Part shown: positions 12,228 to 15,613 of the stretch, in pieces
Position numbering within the stretch: the first letter of the stretch is position 1
Layout of the letters: the number at the start of each line of letters is the position of its first letter
NCBI GenBank assembly: GCA_002371825.1
Contig: DFHF01000068.1
Span: 1 to 15,613, forward strand
Length of the DNA stretch: 15,613 nt
Source: Ruminococcus flavefaciens
Lineage (GTDB): Bacteria; Bacillota; Clostridia; Oscillospirales; Ruminococcaceae
Reading direction: 5' to 3'
Position numbers and translations under genes: made by a program
Notes under the pieces: model-generated
The model's database searches: none
The model's input: only the letters and a program-made list of their open reading frames with translations
Told to the model about the DNA's origin: nothing

Positions 12228-14436
12228 ATTCTTCTGATGCTCTGCGGTACTCAAGAGCTGTCATGCCGGTCCGGTCACGGAACTGGCGCATGAAGTGATT
12301 GACCTCATTGTATCCGCACTGCTCGGCGATATTTCCTACCGGAAGCTTTGTTACCGTGAGCAGGGATCTGGCTTTTTCAAGTCTTGCTGCAATAACGTCA
12401 TCCTTGCAGCTTATTCCGAATTCGTCTTTGTATATACGCTGGAAATAGCTTCGGCTGAAATTCATTCTCTCCGCCATATCATCAATGGAGAGATCTTTTT
12501 CCGGGTGGATATATATATCGGATCTCAGACGGTAAAGCCGTATCTGAAGATCATCGCTGTCACCTGAGAGAAGACGGTTTTTCAGTTCCTCAGCAATACC
12601 TGCGGCTTTGTGAAGCAGCTTATCGTTTCCGGAGGCTTTATAATGAAGATATTTTGTCATAAGGACAGGATGTATAGCACCACGGATATTTCCCTGGATC
12701 CTTGCAGTTTCACGTTCAAGGGCTATAAGCCGGCGAAATACCGTTTCCGATGGCGGAGTCTCTGTGCAGGGGATTATTGCGGCAAACAGCTTATCTCCGA
12801 TAACAGCGATCTTCTCATCATTCTGTGAAATAAGGCGGAGCGCAGTGGTAGTTACATGGAAGGCTTTGTCATCGATCTGAGGATTTCCGCTTTCCTCTAT
12901 ACCCACATACCAGACTATTATATCCTTGTTTTCAGCCTGAGACAGCTGTTCGAGGAAGCCTCGCTGGTTGAAGAGACCTGTGACAGGGTCTATAGTTGTT
13001 ATAATAGAGTTCTGGTGATCCAGATAGTTCTGATACAATCTCTGCTGGAGCTGATTGAATCCGCTTGATACCGCATTGTGCCAGTTCATATACTGGGCAT
13101 CGAGACATATATCCCGTGTACTGTAGTAGTTGAAGGCCACATATCCGAATACCTGTTCTTCACAGCTCAGTGAGGTCATAACTATAAGCTTTGGCTGGTG
13201 TTCTTCTTCAAGCTGTGGAAGCAGTTTTTTCACCGGGAAGGTGACAGGCTCTCCGTCGGGAGAGTATCTTATCTTGTCCATAACAAGCTGGATGTTATCG
13301 GAGAAGCCCTCACGGCGGAAAACAGAGGTGTCCTCAAAGCTGAACTGCCAGTCGCTGCAAAGGCAGATATCAAGTCTCAGCCAGCTGCTGAACATATCGG
13401 TCATGCCGTAAACAAGACTTATAAGCTCTTTCAGTGAAGAAGCTCTGCTGGTATGGTCGGCCAGGTCTCCTGAGATATACCTGCCCCTTTCCATATAGCG
13501 TTCAAGGATATTGATAAGTCCTCGTTCTATCCAGCCGCCGTCAGAGCTGCATGAGCTGGGATACTGTGGCTCTGATTCACAGCCGCAGCTTGTTCCGTAG
13601 CTTATTTTGCAGTCAGAGGAAGGGAGTCCGCTGGGGTGGCCGGTCATATCAATGAAGAGTTCATCAACGGCCATTATGCCCTCGCTGAATCTCTGACCGG
13701 AGACAGTAGTCAGGGAAGGGGTGTGGAGCATAGCGAACCATTCTCCGTCAAATCCGGTGACTTTAACATCCTCCGGCACACGGATACCGCCGGAGATAAG
13801 TCCCTCGCTGAGGCTTGCGGCCATAACATCATTTGCACAGACAACAGCATCTGGTCTGGGGACACGTCCCTCGGCAATATCTTTTCCCAGAGCAAATGAG
13901 AGCTCTTTCCAGTATTCTCCGAACCGCAGACAGGTCTCCTCATCGAAGCTTATGCCTGCATTTTCAAGAGCCTCACGGAATCCGGCATATCTCTCTTCGG
14001 AGTTGTATTCGCCCTTGAGTCCGCTGAGGAAAATAAAGCTCCTGCATCCGTGGACACTTATGAGGTGCTCTGTGATATGTCTTACAGCCTCACGCTGTTT
14101 TGGAAAAATACTTTTCATGCCCTGGTGATTTCTTCCTATGCAGACACATGGGATGTGGGAATCATCAAGCATATTGAATATAGCTTCCTCAGTAAAGCTG
14201 TCATAGAAGCTGCCGGCAGCGAAGATAACTCCGTCGAAATGAGAGTATCTGATAAGGCTGTAGATGTTATTCAGCTTATCTGAGCGGTCCTGAACCTTTC
14301 TTGCGTCCCTGATGCCGGTGAGAACTATTACATCATATCCAAGAGCAGCTGCTCTTGAATGTATACCGTCCATAAGCTCATAGTCCAGCGGGTCAAAAAT
14401 CTCCGCTATTATCACAGCTATCCTGCCTCTTGCCAA
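12226..14436 (-). CDS. Regulator: LacI-type ligand-binding domain, degenerate GGDEF, AraC-type DNA-binding domain
   Basis: A 736-residue cytoplasmic transcription factor. Residues 1-285 are a LacI/periplasmic-binding-type sensor (RIAVIIAEIFDPLDYELMDGI, PDAVVCANDVMAASL, TGFDGEW, ending SYGTSCGC) without the usual N-terminal LacI helix-turn-helix. Residues 290-475 are an unassigned helical/GAF-like region. At 480-610 a GGDEF-like domain opens with TIDPVTGLFNQRGFLEQL, but the signature is IGDKL (546-550) instead of GGDEF, so it should not make cyclic di-GMP. Residues 635-733 are an AraC domain with two helix-turn-helices (SIDDMAERMNFSRSYFQRIYK and GNIAEQCGYNEVNHFMRQF). I infer that it senses a sugar and controls the convergent xylanase. 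The start is TTG at 14436: an in-frame TGA lies three codons upstream, and GAGGTGAG gives the binding site. Confidence 0.88.
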   Translation of the reverse strand: MARGRIAVIIAEIFDPLDYELMDGIHSRAAALGYDVIVLTGIRDARKVQDRSDKLNNIYSLIRYSHFDGVIFAAGSFYDSFTEEAIFNMLDDSHIPCVCIGRNHQGMKSIFPKQREAVRHITEHLISVHGCRSFIFLSGLKGEYNSEERYAGFREALENAGISFDEETCLRFGEYWKELSFALGKDIAEGRVPRPDAVVCANDVMAASLSEGLISGGIRVPEDVKVTGFDGEWFAMLHTPSLTTVSGQRFSEGIMAVDELFIDMTGHPSGLPSSDCKISYGTSCGCESEPQYPSSCSSDGGWIERGLINILERYMERGRYISGDLADHTSRASSLKELISLVYGMTDMFSSWLRLDICLCSDWQFSFEDTSVFRREGFSDNIQLVMDKIRYSPDGEPVTFPVKKLLPQLEEEHQPKLIVMTSLSCEEQVFGYVAFNYYSTRDICLDAQYMNWHNAVSSGFNQLQQRLYQNYLDHQNSIITTIDPVTGLFNQRGFLEQLSQAENKDIIVWYVGIEESGNPQIDDKAFHVTTTALRLISQNDEKIAVIGDKLFAAIIPCTETPPSETVFRRLIALERETARIQGNIRGAIHPVLMTKYLHYKASGNDKLLHKAAGIAEELKNRLLSGDSDDLQIRLYRLRSDIYIHPEKDLSIDDMAERMNFSRSYFQRIYKDEFGISCKDDVIAARLEKARSLLTVTKLPVGNIAEQCGYNEVNHFMRQFRDRTGMTALEYRRASEE

Positions 14437-14471
14437 ATCATCTCACCTCGCTTCACTTATTTGTTATTTAG

Positions 14472-14500
14472 ATTTTAACACAGACTGGAAGATATGTCAA
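14472..14500 (-). promoter_or_regulatory. Promoter of the AraC-type regulator
   Basis: On the - strand the -35 is TTGACA (complement of 14495-14500), the spacer is 17 bp and the -10 is TAAAAT (complement of 14472-14477). The start near 14465 leaves a short leader. A TGTTA-N9-TAACA inverted repeat (14462-14480) overlaps the -10 and could be an operator. Confidence 0.75.
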
Positions 14501-14573
14501 ATATATCAGAATAAAGCGAATGAAAACATGACTTAACGGGAAGGATATATAGGGACAGCGGGAGAGAAAATAT

Positions 14574-14589
14574 GTTATGTAAGACTAAC
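14574..14589. promoter_or_regulatory. Degenerate GTTAG-N6-CTAAC site upstream of eno
   Basis: GTTAT-GTAAGA-CTAAC matches the 16-bp pattern found at 2519, 2553 and 14698 with one mismatch. It lies 73 bp upstream of the eno -35. I see no gene in 14501-14660. Confidence 0.35.
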
Positions 14590-14620
14590 AAAAAATATCT
14601 GATGATAATGAGAACAAATT

Positions 14621-14636
14621 GTTTGTTTATACAAAC
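14621..14636. promoter_or_regulatory. Inverted repeat upstream of the eno promoter
   Basis: GTTTGT-TTAT-ACAAAC is a perfect 6-bp inverted repeat with a 4-bp spacer, ending 25 bp before the eno -35. It partly overlaps AACAAATTGTT (14613-14623). It could be an activator or repressor site; the factor is unknown. Confidence 0.4.
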
Positions 14637-14661
14637 TGATTGAGCATCCCTCTGTACTTTA

Positions 14662-14690
14662 TTGACAAATGCCGGTCAAAGTGGTATCAT
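14662..14690 (+). promoter_or_regulatory. eno promoter
   Basis: The -35 is TTGACA (14662-14667), the spacer is 17 bp and the -10 is TATCAT (14685-14690). Transcription is predicted from about 14697, giving a leader of roughly 149 nt. Confidence 0.8.
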
Positions 14691-14697
14691 TTTATAG

Positions 14698-14713
14698 GTT
14701 AGATATTACTAAC
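14698..14713. promoter_or_regulatory. GTTAG-N6-CTAAC operator at the eno transcription start
   Basis: GTTAGATATTACTAAC begins at or next to the predicted first transcribed base, a classic repressor position. It shares its arms with the pair at 2519-2568. As RNA it would also form a 5-bp stem-loop at the very 5' end of the message. Confidence 0.6.
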
Positions 14714-14728
14714 TGTGCGAATAGATCA

Positions 14729-14786
14729 TTGCAGGCTTAACTATGGGATAAGCTTCCGGATAAGGCGATAGTCTCAAAGCCTGCAA
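14729..14786 (+). ncRNA. Folded RNA leader element upstream of eno
   Basis: A perfect 10-bp stem, TTGCAGGCTT (14729-14738) with AAGCCTGCAA (14777-14786), encloses a second stem, ACTAT/ATAGT (14740-14744 with 14768-14772), across an asymmetric internal loop (A versus CTCA). The 23-base apical part contains GGATAAG twice (14746-14752 and 14758-14764) around CTTCC, which can pair in more than one way. The element is wholly inside the predicted eno leader. It looks like a cis-regulatory RNA, but I do not recognise a known riboswitch class. Confidence 0.55.
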
Positions 14787-14810
14787 AGGATCTCTGCTAA
14801 TAAAAAAACA

Positions 14811-14830
14811 GCCGCTGAGTTAAATGCGGC
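14811..14830 (+). promoter_or_regulatory. Hairpin adjoining the eno ribosome binding site
   Basis: GCCGC (14811-14815) pairs with GCGGC (14826-14830) around a 10-base loop, preceded by an A-run (14802-14808). It ends 4 nt before the AGGAG at 14835-14839, so it may modulate ribosome loading. Lacking a T-run after it, it is not a terminator on the + strand. Confidence 0.45.
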
Positions 14831-14845
14831 AGACAGGAGTATAAT

Positions 14846-15613
14846 ATGAGCTATCTTGAAATTGAAAAGGTAATCGGCAGAGAGATAATGGACTCAAGAG
14901 GAAATCCTACAGTTGAGGCTGAGGTATATCTTGTTGACGGAACAGTTGCAAGAGGTACAGCTCCCAGCGGTGCTTCAACAGGAGAATTTGAGGCACTTGA
15001 ACTCCGTGACGGCGACAAGAGCCGTTATCTTGGAAAGGGTGTACAGAAGGCTGTTGAAAATATAAATACTATCATCAATGATACTATCACAGGTATGGAC
15101 GCTTCTGACATCTATGCAGTAGATAAGGCTATGATAGAAGCTGACGGTACTAAGGATAAGTCAAAGCTGGGCGCAAATGCAATTCTTGCAGTATCTATCG
15201 CAACAGCAAGAGCAGCTGCAGCAGCTCTTGATATCCCGCTTTACAGATTCCTCGGCGGCATCCAGGGAACAAAGCTCCCCGTACCTATGATGAACATTCT
15301 CAACGGCGGTGCTCATGCAGACAGCGCTGTAGATACACAGGAATTCATGATAATGCCTGTAGGCGCTCCCACATTCAAGGAAGGCCTCAGATGGTGTGCA
15401 GAGGTATTCCACACACTTAAGAAGCTCATCAAGGATATGGGCGACGTAACAGCAGTTGGTGATGAGGGCGGTTTTGCTCCTAACAAGCTCACAAGCGATG
15501 AAGAGGCTATCGAGAAGATACTTGAAGCTGTTAAGGCTGCCGGATTCGAGCCCGGAAAGGACTTCATGATCGCTATGGATGCAGCTTCTTCCGAGTGGAA
15601 GAGCGAAAAGGGC
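14846..15613 (+). CDS. eno: Enolase, 3'-truncated by the window edge
   Basis: Dehydrates 2-phosphoglycerate to phosphoenolpyruvate with two Mg2+; cytoplasmic and often also surface-associated. The first 256 residues of an expected 425-435 are visible. They start MSYLEIEKVIGREIMDSRGNP and include the mobile loop SGASTG (41-46), GGAHADS with His157, the catalytic Glu207 in VGDEGGFAPN and the metal-binding Asp245 in IAMDAAS. The remaining metal ligands and the catalytic Lys lie beyond the window. AGGAG (14835-14839) lies 6 nt before the ATG. Codon use matches tpiA and gpmI. The gene has its own promoter, operator and structured leader instead of being read from gpmI. Confidence 0.97.
   Translation, partial: MSYLEIEKVIGREIMDSRGNPTVEAEVYLVDGTVARGTAPSGASTGEFEALELRDGDKSRYLGKGVQKAVENINTIINDTITGMDASDIYAVDKAMIEADGTKDKSKLGANAILAVSIATARAAAAALDIPLYRFLGGIQGTKLPVPMMNILNGGAHADSAVDTQEFMIMPVGAPTFKEGLRWCAEVFHTLKKLIKDMGDVTAVGDEGGFAPNKLTSDEEAIEKILEAVKAAGFEPGKDFMIAMDAASSEWKSEKG

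Noticed and set aside
13130..14283. Plus-strand open frames opposite the AraC-type regulator
   Set aside because: They overlap a 736-residue gene with clear domains, have no ribosome binding sites and resemble no protein family.
14437..14660. Small gene in the gap between the regulator and eno
   Set aside because: No open frame with a start and binding site; the region is accounted for by the regulator promoter and candidate operator sites.
14698..14713. Rex (NADH-sensing) operator at the eno start
   Set aside because: The Rex consensus TTGTTAA-N4-TTAACAA has GTTA and TAAC six bases apart; here and at 2519 and 2553 they are eight apart and the flanking bases do not match.

Overview
The window reads as chromosomal DNA from a plant-fibre-degrading gut or rumen member of the Oscillospiraceae, most likely Ruminococcus (R. 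albus / R. flavefaciens type). The reasons are a xylanase-esterase carrying a dockerin, Thr-rich linkers, a surface protein with an SPKTG sorting signal, moderate GC content and Firmicute-type promoters and ribosome binding sites. The genus call is inference.

Layout. (1) 1-2229: lower glycolysis, the 3' part of tpiA followed by gpmI and a strong terminator. (2) 2230-8043: a flavin and redox block on the + strand. It has a complex regulatory region, a sortase-type surface protein resembling the Tp47 family, a haem-type ferric-reductase-like membrane protein fused to an FMN-binding domain, and then, from its own promoter, an ApbE flavinyltransferase, a NusG-domain-II protein, a Gx-transporter-like membrane protein and an 83-residue unknown, closed by a bidirectional terminator. 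(3) 8047-9528: cobO (- strand) and a Cof-type HAD phosphatase (+ strand), fired from back-to-back promoters. (4) 9539-14500: a secreted GH11-CBM22-dockerin-CE1 xylanase/esterase, convergent with a large regulator that fuses a LacI-type sugar-binding domain, a degenerate GGDEF domain and an AraC DNA-binding domain. They share a bidirectional terminator. (5) 14501-15613: regulatory DNA and a folded leader in front of eno, which runs off the window end.

How it fits together. tpiA, gpmI and eno belong to one pathway, but a roughly 12.6-kb block separates gpmI from eno. The redox block looks like an extracytosolic electron-transfer pathway related to flavin-based extracellular electron transfer loci. 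In this reading the membrane haem/FMN protein moves electrons outward, ApbE attaches FMN covalently, and the NusG-II and Gx proteins are the usual companions (EetA/EetB-like). The wall-attached Tp47-like protein would be the outermost part, and it carries a sequence resembling a flavinylation motif. A 16-bp inverted repeat, GTTAG-N6-CTAAC, lies in front of both this block and eno, which suggests one shared regulator. The AraC-type regulator probably senses a sugar and controls the neighbouring xylanase.

Starts were reassigned where the ribosome binding site demanded it: the FMN-binding protein at 4195, apbE at 5831, cobO at 8556, the HAD protein at 8680 and the xylanase at 9687. Two genes start with TTG.
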